NCBI GenBank assembly: GCA_023268635.1 | Contig: JALQUB010000064.1 | Span: 57,634 to 121,633 of the forward strand | Reading direction: 5' to 3' | From: Pseudomonadales bacterium | Lineage (GTDB): Bacteria; Pseudomonadota; Gammaproteobacteria; Pseudomonadales; Pseudohongiellaceae | DNA length: 64,000 bases | Part shown: positions 53,576 through 63,181 of the stretch, piece after piece | Layout of the letters: the number at the start of each line of letters is the position of its first letter | How positions within the stretch are numbered: position 1 is the first letter of the stretch | Made by a program: the position numbers and the translations under genes | The notes under the pieces: generated by a model | Seen by the model: the letters and a program-made list of their open reading frames with translations, nothing else | Told to the model about the DNA's origin: nothing | Databases searched by the model: none

Positions 53576-54391
53576 TTAACCGTAGCGTCCAGTAATATAG
53601 TCTTCAGTCTGCTTTTTCGCCGGATTCGTGAAAATATTATCGGTCGCATCGAATTCGACCATATTGCCCATATACATGAACGCCGTAAAATCCGATACCC
53701 GCGCCGCTTGCTGCATATTATGGGTAACGATCACGATGGTGTAATCGCGCTTTAATTCATTGATTAGCTCTTCGATCTTCAATGTTGAAATCGGGTCGAG
53801 CGCCGATGCAGGCTCATCAAGCAGTAACACCTCAGGCTCTACCGCGATAGTTCGCGCTATAACCAATCGTTGCTGCTGACCGCCAGACATTCCAAGAGCA
53901 CTGTCATGTAGGCGATCCTTAACCTCATCCCATAAGGCAGCAGCTCTTAGTGATTTTTCGACCACTTCATCGAGCACGCGCTTGGAATTAATGCCCTGGA
54001 TCCGCAATCCATAAGCGACGTTCTCATAAATAGATTTAGGGAATGGATTGGGCTTTTGAAACACCATGCCTACTCGACGACGCAGGTCTGCTACATCAAT
54101 ATGCTTGGAATAAATATCTTCCCCGTCTAACGCAATCAACCCTTCGATAACGCAATCGTCTACCAAATCATTCATTCGATTTAAACAACGCAATAGACTA
54201 GATTTACCACAGCCACTCGGCCCAATGAAGGCAGTGACACGTTGTTTGGGTATTTTTAAATCGATATCGATTAATGCTTGTTTATCTTTCGAATAATAGA
54301 GATTCAGTTTAGAAACATCGATGCAACTCTCCAAATCTGACACATCCTCAGCACTGCTGCCTAGGACTGAACTAACATCTACTTTTCTCAT
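53576..54391 (-). CDS. pstB: phosphate ABC transporter ATPase PstB
   Basis: A 271-residue ATPase energising high-affinity phosphate import. ATG 54391 (MRKVDVSS) has GAGAGAAAG upstream, so the longer frame to 54436 is rejected. Walker A is GPSGCGKS (residues 57-64), [22 protein letters not shown] is the Q-loop block diagnostic of PstB, SGGQQQRL the signature and [11 protein letters not shown]alker B, with H-loop VTHNMQQA. The C-terminus EDYITGRYG is typical. phoU follows after 114 bases. Confidence 0.96.
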   Translation of the reverse strand: MRKVDVSSVLGSSAEDVSDLESCIDVSKLNLYYSKDKQALIDIDLKIPKQRVTAFIGPSGCGKSSLLRCLNRMNDLVDDCVIEGLIALDGEDIYSKHIDVADLRRRVGMVFQKPNPFPKSIYENVAYGLRIQGINSKRVLDEVVEKSLRAAALWDEVKDRLHDSALGMSGGQQQRLVIARTIAVEPEVLLLDEPASALDPISTLKIEELINELKRDYTIVIVTHNMQQAARVSDFTAFMYMGNMVEFDATDNIFTNPAKKQTEDYITGRYG

Positions 54392-54483
54392 TAACTTTCT
54401 CTCACTTTCTAATTCTAGGTGACTTGAATTGCGCAAATCAGTTAGAGACCGCGCATCTCACAAGCAAATTGAAGTCTACTAGC

Positions 54484-56166
54484 TCAAACCTCTAAGGATT
54501 TATATTTTTCTCGGAGCTTGTTCCTCAATGCCACTGCGCTCAAGTTAAGTGCCGCTATCACGAGCACAAGCAGTAAAGCCGTGGCAAAAACCAATGGCCT
54601 CGCGGCCTCGATATTGGGACTTTGAAAGCCAACATCGTAGATATGGAACCCGAGGTGCATAAATTTTTGATCGAGGTGCAAATACGGATAATTACCATCT
54701 AGCGGGAGTGATGGCGCGAGCTTAACAACTCCAACTAACATCAATGGTGCTACCTCTCCAGCTGCTCGCGCAACCGCCAGGATCAACCCCGTCATCATCG
54801 CTGGGCTTGCCATCGGCAAGACCACACGCCATAACGTTTCAAACTTCGTAGCACCCAACGCCAAGCTTCCTTCCCGCACGCTGCGTGGAATTCGCGCCAG
54901 ACCTTCTTCAGTAGCCACGATAACTACCGGCACAGTAAGAAGCGCCAAAGTCAGCGAAGCCCACAGCAGGCCCGGCGTACCAAATGTCGGCGCTGGCAGA
55001 GCCTCCGGATAGAACAGCTGGTCGACTTCAGCACCAATAATATAAATAAAGAAACCCAGACCGAACACGCCATATACGATTGACGGAACACCGGCGAGGT
55101 TATTCACGGCAATCCGAATTGCTTGCGTGATAAAGCCCTGGCGCGCGTACTCCCGTAAATACACGGCAGCGACAACGCCGAATGGCGTCACAAAAATCGA
55201 CATCAGGAGCACCATCATCACAGTCCCGAAGATTGCAGGGAAAATACCACCTTCGGTATTTGCCTCTCTAGGCTCATCAACGAGGAACTCCCCTAACTTG
55301 GAAAAATAAGTCACGATCTTTGCAGTGACGCCCATCTGATTAGGGCGATATGCCCGCACGATATCCGCCAAATCGATTTCCACCTCGGCGCCATTGGCGG
55401 CGAGGAAAACAGCCGCGTCACGATCGACGTCTTGATTTAGCGCGACAAGCTCTTGTTGCAATAAGGCGTAGTCCTCTGCGAATTGCTCTCGCTGCTGAGC
55501 AATATCTGCAATAGCTTCATCAGTTAACTCTGAGTCGATTTCTAATCGCCTCTCTTTCAATCGTAAGCGCTCGAGAGAATAATTGACCTCGCCTATTTGG
55601 TGCTTTTCAATTTCAAAGATGTCCTCTTGGATATCTAGCGTGCGTTCAAGCCTCAACTCAAACTCATCCCAGAGCGCGGCCTCTCCTTCCAAAGCTATGT
55701 CGTCCCCCGATTCACGTAGCCCCTTAAGAAACCCATAGAAATTGCCCCACTCCCTGCGTTCCATCGCCACGATATTTTCGGGGTATTGCACGTCTGAAAT
55801 ATAACTGCTCAGTAACCACGCGAAATCTGCACCGGTAACATCCCGGTTACCCATCTTTAGTAATTGGCGATCATAGTAAGGCACAGATTCGTCAACAGGA
55901 ATTCCAGAAGAAACGATTTGCTGGCTGGAAACGCTCTCGTTTTCGACCCTCTCTCCGATCACTTCTGTTGGTTGAGATGTGCCGTTTAGTACGGGAGGAG
56001 TGTAATTAGCCTGCATGACGTCGGCGGGCCAGAAATGACTGAGGCCTCGCAACGCCAGCAAGCCCAACAAACCTATGACCATGATTATGCTTATCGCAAC
56101 AGCGCCCGCGTTAAACCAAACAAAAGGCGTACCGGAACTAAACCATTTAGAAATACTTATTCTCAT
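54484..56166 (-). CDS. pstA: phosphate ABC transporter permease PstA, extended
   Basis: A 560-residue permease, larger than the 296-residue E. coli protein. After the first transmembrane helix (residues 17-40) a periplasmic insert of about 250 residues follows, with a predicted coiled coil (VNYSLERLRLKERRLEI, QQREQFAEDYALLQQELV). The six-helix permease core occupies residues 320-555 (FGVVAAVYLREYARQGF, the EAA-type ALGATKFETLWRVVLPMASPAMMTG). The start overlaps the pstC stop by four bases (ATGA). Similar long forms occur in Pseudomonas. Confidence 0.93.
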   Translation of the reverse strand: MRISISKWFSSGTPFVWFNAGAVAISIIMVIGLLGLLALRGLSHFWPADVMQANYTPPVLNGTSQPTEVIGERVENESVSSQQIVSSGIPVDESVPYYDRQLLKMGNRDVTGADFAWLLSSYISDVQYPENIVAMERREWGNFYGFLKGLRESGDDIALEGEAALWDEFELRLERTLDIQEDIFEIEKHQIGEVNYSLERLRLKERRLEIDSELTDEAIADIAQQREQFAEDYALLQQELVALNQDVDRDAAVFLAANGAEVEIDLADIVRAYRPNQMGVTAKIVTYFSKLGEFLVDEPREANTEGGIFPAIFGTVMMVLLMSIFVTPFGVVAAVYLREYARQGFITQAIRIAVNNLAGVPSIVYGVFGLGFFIYIIGAEVDQLFYPEALPAPTFGTPGLLWASLTLALLTVPVVIVATEEGLARIPRSVREGSLALGATKFETLWRVVLPMASPAMMTGLILAVARAAGEVAPLMLVGVVKLAPSLPLDGNYPYLHLDQKFMHLGFHIYDVGFQSPNIEAARPLVFATALLLVLVIAALNLSAVALRNKLREKYKSLEV

Positions 56167-58499
56167 ATCGTGCTGTACTTATTGCGTAGGCGCTGACGAA
56201 TAACTTCAGCGACGGTATTAAAAATAAACGTAAATAAGAACAGCACCATCGCAGCAAGGAATAGAATCCTATAATGCGTGCTATCCACTTCTGACTCGGG
56301 GATTTCGACGGCTATATTGGCAGCGAGTGTGCGCATTCCTTCGAATATGCTGATATCCATGATCGGAGTATTGCCGGTTGCCATCAGCACAATCATCGTT
56401 TCACCTACCGCACGCCCCATACCGATCATCAAGGCGCTAAATATACCCGGGCTCGCCGTCGGTAATACGACTCTGTAAAGACTCTGCCACGGAGTTGCGC
56501 CGAGCGCGAGAGAACCATAGGTCAAGTGCTTCGGCACAGTAAATATCGCATCTTCTGCAATTGAGAATATCGTAGGTATCACCGCAAAACCCATGGCCAA
56601 ACCCACGACCAACGCATTTCGTTGATCGTAGCCGATGCCTAGTTCATTACTAATGAAGAAGCGCATGTCACCGCCGAAAAATATCGCCTCAAGCGGTGTT
56701 GCCAACAGGAAGGAAAGATAGGCCGCGAGCACGATGACTGGCAGCAATATCCCAGCCTCCCAGCCGTCAGGGATCCGATGTCTAATTTTGCTCGGCAGTT
56801 GCATCCAAATAAAACTGATAAGCAGTATGCTGAGCGGCATGATTACCAGCACATTAAATATGCCAAGTAGATTTTTCTCGACGAACGGAGCGAGCCACAG
56901 ACCTGCGAGGAAACCCAACACTACCGTCGGCAATGCCTCCATCAATTCGATGAGCGGCTTTACTTTACGGCGCATCATTGGCGCCATGAAATATCCAGTA
57001 AATATTGCACCGCAAATCGCCAGTGGCGCAGCGAGCAGCATCGCGTAGAACGCGGCCTTTAATGTGCCGAAAGATAATGGAACCAAACTGTATTTAGGCT
57101 CAAATTCATTGGTCGCCGCAGAAGATTGCCAAATATAATCTGGCTCCCCATAGCCTTCATACCAGACTCTGCTCCACAGCGCAGAGAAAGAAACTTCGGG
57201 ATGTTTATTCTCAACCTGCAAGACTGAAATAAGACCTGGCGCACCTTCAATTAACAGCGCATCTCCCCGCGGAGAAATCGCGATCGCGCCCGCCCCTTCC
57301 TCTGCCAATATTCCTGAGAATGCCTTCCTGTGTGCAGTGGTGTTATACAGCGAGATGAGCCCAGTAGCATCCACACTGACAAAGCTCTTACGGCGCTGTT
57401 CAGGCGTTATCGCGACGAGTGGGGAATCCGATTCTTCGAATACTCGAATTTTCTCCAAAGCGACTTGTTCATTGCGACGCGTCAGAAACCATTGCGAGAT
57501 GAAGCCTCGATCGTCTGCGACCAGCAGTGACACACCACCCAAGAGGAATTCGATATCAACCGGCTTCACTCCTGCGCCTGTTAGCCGAGCCTGCAGCTCT
57601 ACCTCAGGCTCCTTTGTCGTGAAGACCGATCTCAGACTCAGTAATCTCGCTAGCCCTCGCTCATCGATGACAAACAGCCAGAAACGATCACCATCAATAA
57701 AGAGCTGCTCTCCGCCACGCGTGAGCCCACGAATACTCTTCTCTTGAACATCGAACGATGCGCCGCCACCAAGATCAAATGCGGCGAACAGGCTGGTTTG
57801 CTTGCTCGCTCTAACTAAGCTTAGCTCCCCATCTGCCGCAGTCGAGGCCAACACCATATTTTCTCCAGAGGTACGGATGGCGACGGACTCAAGCGGCCGA
57901 CCTTCAGCGAGAGAATAGGCTTCCTCACCGAAGGGGTACTCTATTTTGGGAGTAAGAATGCGACGATTATCGAGTTGAGCGAAACGCGTGTCATAGTCAT
58001 AACGTGCGACAACGGCAGTCCCGTTATCGAGGCCCAAAGCAAATATTCCCGACTCTTCCGAGTCGATCGCGAAACTCGTAATGCTCGTGCCGGCAGGCAA
58101 ATCCACCGCGATCTCGGCTCTAGACTCACCGCTGACCAGGTCGAAGAATCGCGCCACACCGTCCTCACCGAGCCTCATCGCCATTTCTGACTGCTCTTCT
58201 ATAGCCACGTGCAAGCTAGGCGTCTCATCTACTAGCCTGTACTCGGAGAGATCTTCCACATCAGCGCTGGCAAATAGGGGTATTACTTCATAAGCGAGGT
58301 ACGCGAAAATCAGGAGGATAGCCACGATCACACTGATGCCGCCGACAGCGATGCCGACTTTCGCTGCACGATCATTAAAGTGGCGCCAACGACGTCGAAG
58401 GGTTAAGCCCTCGGCGGCTAATGCAGACTTCACAGGGGGAGTTTTCGTATCGCCGTCCGGCATGGTTTGTTGGCCCTCGGATGGGTTGTCTACCGACAT
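56163..58499 (-). CDS. pstC: phosphate ABC transporter permease PstC, extended
   Basis: A 778-residue permease, about 450 residues longer than E. coli PstC. A basic cytoplasmic head and one transmembrane helix (residues 48-72) precede a periplasmic beta-rich domain of about 370 residues reminiscent of a WD/PQQ-like propeller (for example DGVARFFDLVSGESRAEIAV). The permease core follows from about residue 470 (LVPLSFGTLKAAFYAMLLAAPLAICGAIFTGYF, ALGATPWQSLYRVVLPTASPG). Pseudomonas PstC is also enlarged, but this one is longer still. Coupled to pstA by ATGA. Confidence 0.92.
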   Translation of the reverse strand: MSVDNPSEGQQTMPDGDTKTPPVKSALAAEGLTLRRRWRHFNDRAAKVGIAVGGISVIVAILLIFAYLAYEVIPLFASADVEDLSEYRLVDETPSLHVAIEEQSEMAMRLGEDGVARFFDLVSGESRAEIAVDLPAGTSITSFAIDSEESGIFALGLDNGTAVVARYDYDTRFAQLDNRRILTPKIEYPFGEEAYSLAEGRPLESVAIRTSGENMVLASTAADGELSLVRASKQTSLFAAFDLGGGASFDVQEKSIRGLTRGGEQLFIDGDRFWLFVIDERGLARLLSLRSVFTTKEPEVELQARLTGAGVKPVDIEFLLGGVSLLVADDRGFISQWFLTRRNEQVALEKIRVFEESDSPLVAITPEQRRKSFVSVDATGLISLYNTTAHRKAFSGILAEEGAGAIAISPRGDALLIEGAPGLISVLQVENKHPEVSFSALWSRVWYEGYGEPDYIWQSSAATNEFEPKYSLVPLSFGTLKAAFYAMLLAAPLAICGAIFTGYFMAPMMRRKVKPLIELMEALPTVVLGFLAGLWLAPFVEKNLLGIFNVLVIMPLSILLISFIWMQLPSKIRHRIPDGWEAGILLPVIVLAAYLSFLLATPLEAIFFGGDMRFFISNELGIGYDQRNALVVGLAMGFAVIPTIFSIAEDAIFTVPKHLTYGSLALGATPWQSLYRVVLPTASPGIFSALMIGMGRAVGETMIVLMATGNTPIMDISIFEGMRTLAANIAVEIPESEVDSTHYRILFLAAMVLFLFTFIFNTVAEVIRQRLRNKYSTI

Positions 58500-58631
58500 G
58501 AATCTAAGCTCTTAACCTTTGAGCGCGGATGTTACCGTTTAACCGCTGCAGAGTCACCGTTGCTGAGCGGCTCTTTGGCTCAATGCCAATTTACTAGGTT
58601 CCTCAGTCGCAATACACCCATTAAAACGCTC

Positions 58632-58667
58632 AAAAGGTTAGCGCGAACCGCGTTCGGCTAACCTTTT
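58632..58667 (-). terminator. pstS-pstC intergenic hairpin
   Basis: AAAAGGTTAGC and GCTAACCTTTT form an 11-pair stem continued by an inner CGAAC/GTTCG stem with a CGC loop. It lies 24 bases after the pstS stop. The U-run on the minus strand is four bases, enough for partial termination, which would let pstS be made in excess over pstC. A second copy of the downstream strand at 58512-58525 gives an alternative pairing. Confidence 0.75.
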
Positions 58668-58690
58668 GTTTTCTAGCAGGTTGCGTTTTG

Positions 58691-59686
58691 CTAAATCCCG
58701 AGATTGCGCAACGTTCCCTCTACCACCCTAGCCGGTAGTGGAATATAACCATCTTTTAACACAATGTTTTGTCCGGACTGCGACAACACCATCTTCAAGA
58801 ACTCTCGCTCCAGCGGAGGCAGCGGCGTATTGGGCGCTTTGTTCACATAGACAAAGAGGAATCTTGCCAGCGGATAGTTGCCTGCTACTGAGTTTTCTGG
58901 CGTAGCATCGAAAAACTCACCACCTTCAGTTCGCGAGATAGGCACGGCTCTAACACTCGAAGTACGATATCCGATGCCCGAATAGCCAATTCCATTAATT
59001 GAGGTGCTCACTGACTGCACAACAGATGCCGAGCCAGGCTGCTCATTCACATTGTTTTTGAAATCGCCGTCACACAGTGCCGCTTCCTTGAAGTAGCCAT
59101 AAGTTCCTGACACCGAGTTTCTACCAAACAACTGGATGCCTCGCTGCTGCCACGCTCCGCTCATCCCTAATGCACCCCAATTTTGAATATTGCTGGTATA
59201 GCCGCAGCGCTGGTTCGAAGAGAAAATCGCATCGACCTGAGGCAGTGACAATCCTTGAATGGGATTGTCTTTGTGCACATAGACAGCGAGCGCATCGATT
59301 GCGACGGGTATCGCAGTCGGCTTGTAGCCATAGCGAGATTCGAATGCCTCAATCTCGTTGTCTTTCATTTCGCGACTCATTGGACCGATATTAGCAGTGC
59401 GTTCCGTCAATGCAGGTGGCGCCGTAGATGAGCCCGCTGCCTGAATCTGAATATTGACATTCGGATAGATTCGCTTGAAATCTTCCGCCCATAGCGTCAT
59501 TAGATTGGCAAGCGTGTCAGACCCCACACTGGAAAGATTGCCTGAGACACCACTCGTGCTCTCATAGACCGGAATACCCGAATCAACTTCAGCCGCCTGA
59601 GTAATCGAGGCCGTGAATGCGACCATCGTCAATGCACTTATTCCTAAAACGCTCTTCAGCCCCACCGCCGCTAGCTTTCTTACCAT
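58691..59686 (-). CDS. pstS: periplasmic phosphate-binding protein PstS
   Basis: A 331-residue exported binding protein. ATG 59686 follows GAGGACAGGA; a TTG at 59701 would add five residues. The signal peptide ends near SITQAAEV. Phosphate-contacting segments are [29 protein letters not shown] and the loop [13 protein letters not shown]. It is smaller than some family members but complete to the C-terminal [11 protein letters not shown] Pho box and -10 are found upstream (59759-59792). Confidence 0.95.
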   Translation of the reverse strand: MVRKLAAVGLKSVLGISALTMVAFTASITQAAEVDSGIPVYESTSGVSGNLSSVGSDTLANLMTLWAEDFKRIYPNVNIQIQAAGSSTAPPALTERTANIGPMSREMKDNEIEAFESRYGYKPTAIPVAIDALAVYVHKDNPIQGLSLPQVDAIFSSNQRCGYTSNIQNWGALGMSGAWQQRGIQLFGRNSVSGTYGYFKEAALCDGDFKNNVNEQPGSASVVQSVSTSINGIGYSGIGYRTSSVRAVPISRTEGGEFFDATPENSVAGNYPLARFLFVYVNKAPNTPLPPLEREFLKMVLSQSGQNIVLKDGYIPLPARVVEGTLRNLGI

Positions 59687-59758
59687 GAGTCCTGTCCTCA
59701 AATTAGAGTAGTCGATTCTTGTGAATATCGTTCGCCGCGTTAAATCGGCATAAAACAG

Positions 59759-59792
59759 ACTATAGGATTGAAATATTACACTAAGATGACAA
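59759..59792 (-). promoter_or_regulatory. Pho box and -10 of pstS
   Basis: On the minus strand TTGTCAT-CTTA-GTGTAAT (59792-59775) is a two-repeat Pho box with the standard four-base spacer; repeats match CTGTCAT at six and five of seven positions. Ten bases on is TATAGT (59764-59759), a good -10. That spacing is the textbook PhoB-activated promoter. The pstS ATG is 73 bases downstream of the -10. Confidence 0.78.
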
Positions 59793-59866
59793 TAGGGAAT
59801 TTTATTTAAATATCATATTAATCAATATGTTATATGATCTTAAAAAGCTCAAAATCCTCTAGAACT

Positions 59867-59900
59867 CCGTCATATTAAGGTAATAAAACATCTTTAGACT
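59867..59900 (+). promoter_or_regulatory. Pho box and -10 of ppk1
   Basis: On the plus strand CCGTCAT-ATTA-AGGTAAT (59867-59884) repeats the Pho-box layout: six of seven and four of seven matches with a four-base spacer. After ten bases comes TAGACT (59895-59900), a moderate -10. The architecture equals that of the divergent pstS promoter, so PhoB activation of ppk1 is likely. The ATG is 42 bases downstream. Confidence 0.65.
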
Positions 59901-59942
59901 AAAACAGCCCTAACCTGACCTGGAGAGTCTCTTAAATTCGCT

Positions 59943-62132
59943 ATGAAGAAATCGACAGCAAGCCCTATTCCACAGTACATTGCGAACACTAGCAAGCCGT
60001 TATATGCGGAAGCCATCGAAGCGCTCTCAGATCAGAGGTACAGTGTGACAATCGAGCACCATAAGGACATAGACCTCACCAACAATGAATATTTCGAAAA
60101 CCGCGAATTAAGCTATTTCAAGTTCAATTTGCGTGTATTGGAGCAGGCCAAAAACGAGGATCACCCTCTTCTCGAACGGCTCATGTTCTTACTCATTTTC
60201 AGCTCCAATCTGGATGAGTTTTTCGAAATTAGAGTCTCTGGCTTGAAGAAGCAGCTCGGTTTTGGCCGTCAGCGTCCAGGACCCGATGGGCAGTACCCGG
60301 AACAAACACTTAAATTACTGTATGAACAAGTCCGTATAGCATTAAAAGAGCAATACACTATATTGAATGAGGATCTTTTCCCCTCTCTCGCTGCAGAAAA
60401 TATCCGCTTTCTTGCTCGACACGAATGGGACGAAGATCTCAAAGCTTGGACTCGCGATTACTTTTTTAATGAAATCGTACCAGTAGTGAGTCCCCTAGGC
60501 CTCGACCCGGCACACCCGTTCCCACGACTAGTCAATAAGAGTCTCAATTTCATACTCTCATTGGACGGCAAAGATGCATTTGGGCGTGACAGCGGTCTCG
60601 CCATTGTGCCGGCACCGCGTTCCTTACCGCGCCTCATCAAGATTCCGAAAGAAATTATGCCCGAGGGGGACAATTTCGTGTTCCTCTCGTCGGTCATCCA
60701 CGCCTATGTCGAAGAATTTTTCCCTGGCATGAGCGTCATGGAGTGTCATCAATTTCGAGTCACTCGAAATTCTGATCTAGAGATGTCGAATGTCGAAGTT
60801 GAAGATTTCGCTATGGCGCTAAAAGGCGAGCTTCACAGCCGACGTTTTGGCGCTGCGACGAAACTCGAAGTGGGCGAAGACTGCCCAGAAGAGCTAACCA
60901 GTTTCTTACTCGACCGTTTTGACCTCACTCAGGATGAGCTTTTCACACTCAATGGCCCGGTAAATTTAGGTCGTCTAATGGCATTATTTGGGATGATAGA
61001 CCGCCCCGATTTACACTTCCCCAAATTCTCGCCGGGATTACCCAAAGTGCTTGAAGAGCACAATTCGATATTCGCAGCCGTAGCGCGCGAAGACCAATTA
61101 TTACTACATCCTTATGAATCCTTTCTACCCATCATCGATTGGGTGAAACAGGCCGCAAAAGATCCGTCTGTATTATCGATAAAGCAAACGCTGTACCGAA
61201 CCAATGAATCGTCTGAATTGGTACAGGCATTGGCAGAAGCCGCGCGGTTTGGCACGGAAGTCACCGTAGTTATCGAGTTACGCGCCCGTTTCGATGAAGA
61301 AGAGAATATTAATTTCGCCAGTATCCTGCAGGAAGCCGGCGCAGTAGTTGTCTATGGCGTAATGGGCTTTAAGACTCACGCGAAAATGCTCTTATTCGTT
61401 AGACGCGAGGGCAATACCCTTAAGCGATACGCACATCTAGGAACCGGCAATTACCACCGAAAAAACTCTCTCATTTACACTGATTATTCGCTGCTCACTG
61501 CCGATGAGACAGTCTGCGCCGACGTACACAAAGTATTCCAGCAGATTACTGGCATGGGGAAGAAAATCCATCCCAAATTGCTTATCCACGCGCCATTCAA
61601 TCTGAAAAAAACGCTGCTGAGGTTGATATCAGAAGAAGCTGCCGCGGCGAACGCAGGAAAGCCGGCTAGGATTATCGCCAAATTAAATGCCCTCACCGAT
61701 CCAGATATAATCAAAGCACTGTATGCAGCGTCGATCGCTGGCACCAAAATAGAGCTGATTGTTAGGGGTATTTGCTGCCTAAAACCAGGCATAGAAAATA
61801 TCAGCGAAAATATCCGCGTGGTATCGATTGTCGGGCGCTTCCTCGAACACTCGCGTGTCTATTATTTTGAAAATTCACAGCCACAGCTTTACTGCTCGAG
61901 TGCAGATTGGATGGAACGGAACCTCAGTAACCGAATCGAGGTGTGTTTCCCTATTCTGAAGAAGAAACACCACAATCGAATCCTCTCAGAGCTCGAAATG
62001 TATCTAGACGACACAACGCAATCTTGGCAATTAGATGCGGAGGGTAAGTATATTGAACTTCGCCATCGGCAAGGTGAGAGCGAAAATAATGATCCTGGAG
62101 TCCAACAGAAATTGCTTGAGAAGCTCGCTTAA
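59943..62132 (+). CDS. ppk1: polyphosphate kinase 1
   Basis: A 729-residue PPK1 that polymerises ATP gamma-phosphate into polyphosphate. Order: N domain with LIFSSNLDEFFEIRVSGL, head domain, and two phospholipase-D-like catalytic domains. The autophosphorylated His is H498 in YAHLGTGNYH. C-terminal motifs VRGICCLKPG, GRFLEHSRVYYF and SSADWMERNLSNRIEV are intact. GGAGAG stands 17 bases before ATG 59943, rather far. It diverges from pstS and faces ppx at its 3' end, 20 bases apart. Confidence 0.96.
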   Translation: MKKSTASPIPQYIANTSKPLYAEAIEALSDQRYSVTIEHHKDIDLTNNEYFENRELSYFKFNLRVLEQAKNEDHPLLERLMFLLIFSSNLDEFFEIRVSGLKKQLGFGRQRPGPDGQYPEQTLKLLYEQVRIALKEQYTILNEDLFPSLAAENIRFLARHEWDEDLKAWTRDYFFNEIVPVVSPLGLDPAHPFPRLVNKSLNFILSLDGKDAFGRDSGLAIVPAPRSLPRLIKIPKEIMPEGDNFVFLSSVIHAYVEEFFPGMSVMECHQFRVTRNSDLEMSNVEVEDFAMALKGELHSRRFGAATKLEVGEDCPEELTSFLLDRFDLTQDELFTLNGPVNLGRLMALFGMIDRPDLHFPKFSPGLPKVLEEHNSIFAAVAREDQLLLHPYESFLPIIDWVKQAAKDPSVLSIKQTLYRTNESSELVQALAEAARFGTEVTVVIELRARFDEEENINFASILQEAGAVVVYGVMGFKTHAKMLLFVRREGNTLKRYAHLGTGNYHRKNSLIYTDYSLLTADETVCADVHKVFQQITGMGKKIHPKLLIHAPFNLKKTLLRLISEEAAAANAGKPARIIAKLNALTDPDIIKALYAASIAGTKIELIVRGICCLKPGIENISENIRVVSIVGRFLEHSRVYYFENSQPQLYCSSADWMERNLSNRIEVCFPILKKKHHNRILSELEMYLDDTTQSWQLDAEGKYIELRHRQGESENNDPGVQQKLLEKLA

Positions 62133-62152
62133 CACATCCCTTAAGATTCGCG

Positions 62153-63136
62153 CTATTCTCGTTCGCGCAGCGTTGGCATACCTGCACTGGCCATGATGTC
62201 TAGCGCGCGATCGTTTCGCATCATGAAATCGAGCATGCCTTCGCGTAAGGCTGTAGTGCTAAACTTAATTTTTTCAATATCGTATGCCTGCATCAATCCA
62301 AGCAAGACACTCCAACCTGGCATTAATAAATCTCGGCGACGCTCTTTCAGGCCTTCTAGTTCAACACCCTCTAGCACTTGCCTCATAAACCTAGGACGAA
62401 GCTCAATCAATGCTCGCTGAGATACCTCTCCTTTTCCATATCCCTGCGCCTCACAGATATTTGTCAGCATTTTCACAGTGCCAGAAGAGGCATAGGCTTC
62501 GGTCCATCCCGCCGCCTTAACTGCGGGTGCGATCCGAGAAAATACGTTTCTAGCTGCTAGAAGGGCTTCATCCATACAATGGATTAATGTCTGTTCATCA
62601 GATGTGATGCTCGAAAAAAACCGATCACGCCATGCAACGCTCCCTACGGCTAGGCTTTCAGTAATATGCCTAATCGCCCCCTGCCCGGCCACAACTTCGG
62701 TACTCCCCCCACCGATATCGATAACCAGTCTCCGAGCCTCATTTTGAGGCAACGCGGTGAGGACGCCGGCATAGATCAATATCGCCTCTTGCACTCCAGT
62801 AATCACTGAAATGTGCATGCCAATATCACTTGCGGCTTCGATAAATTGCGCAGCATTGGTCGCAACTCGGAATGTATTCGTGCCAAGCGCCCAATAACGT
62901 TCGATAGGATATTGATTCAGTAAGGCATCGAAACGTTCCAGGCAACGAAGACCTCGCTCAAACGAGCTATGGGAAATTTCTCCGCGCCCGCACATGCCCG
63001 CAGCAAGCTGCACCCGGTCACTGCAGCGCTCAATTATTTGTATGCGCCCGTCGACCCAGCGACCGATAAGCAAGTGAAAACTATTAGACCCGAGATCGAT
63101 GCAGGCCTGTAGTGCGTTGGGATCGTAGCCTGGCAA
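62153..63136 (-). CDS. ppx: exopolyphosphatase / GppA family phosphatase
   Basis: A 327-residue ASKHA-fold phosphatase removing terminal phosphate from polyphosphate or pppGpp. P-loops are IDLGSNSFHLLIG and VIDIGGGSTEVV; ALGTNTFRVATN and YASSGTVKML are further family motifs. E. coli Ppx is 513 residues; this protein has only the N-terminal ASKHA part and lacks the HD-like C-terminal domains, like the short Ppx/GppA class. Start is TTG 63136 after AGGA. It converges with ppk1, so synthesis and degradation genes are neighbours but separately transcribed. Confidence 0.88.
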   Translation of the reverse strand: MPGYDPNALQACIDLGSNSFHLLIGRWVDGRIQIIERCSDRVQLAAGMCGRGEISHSSFERGLRCLERFDALLNQYPIERYWALGTNTFRVATNAAQFIEAASDIGMHISVITGVQEAILIYAGVLTALPQNEARRLVIDIGGGSTEVVAGQGAIRHITESLAVGSVAWRDRFFSSITSDEQTLIHCMDEALLAARNVFSRIAPAVKAAGWTEAYASSGTVKMLTNICEAQGYGKGEVSQRALIELRPRFMRQVLEGVELEGLKERRRDLLMPGWSVLLGLMQAYDIEKIKFSTTALREGMLDFMMRNDRALDIMASAGMPTLRERE

Positions 63137-63181
63137 AGTCCTAAGTTCCTTCTCTCCTACAGATGAAAATCAGAGTTGGCG

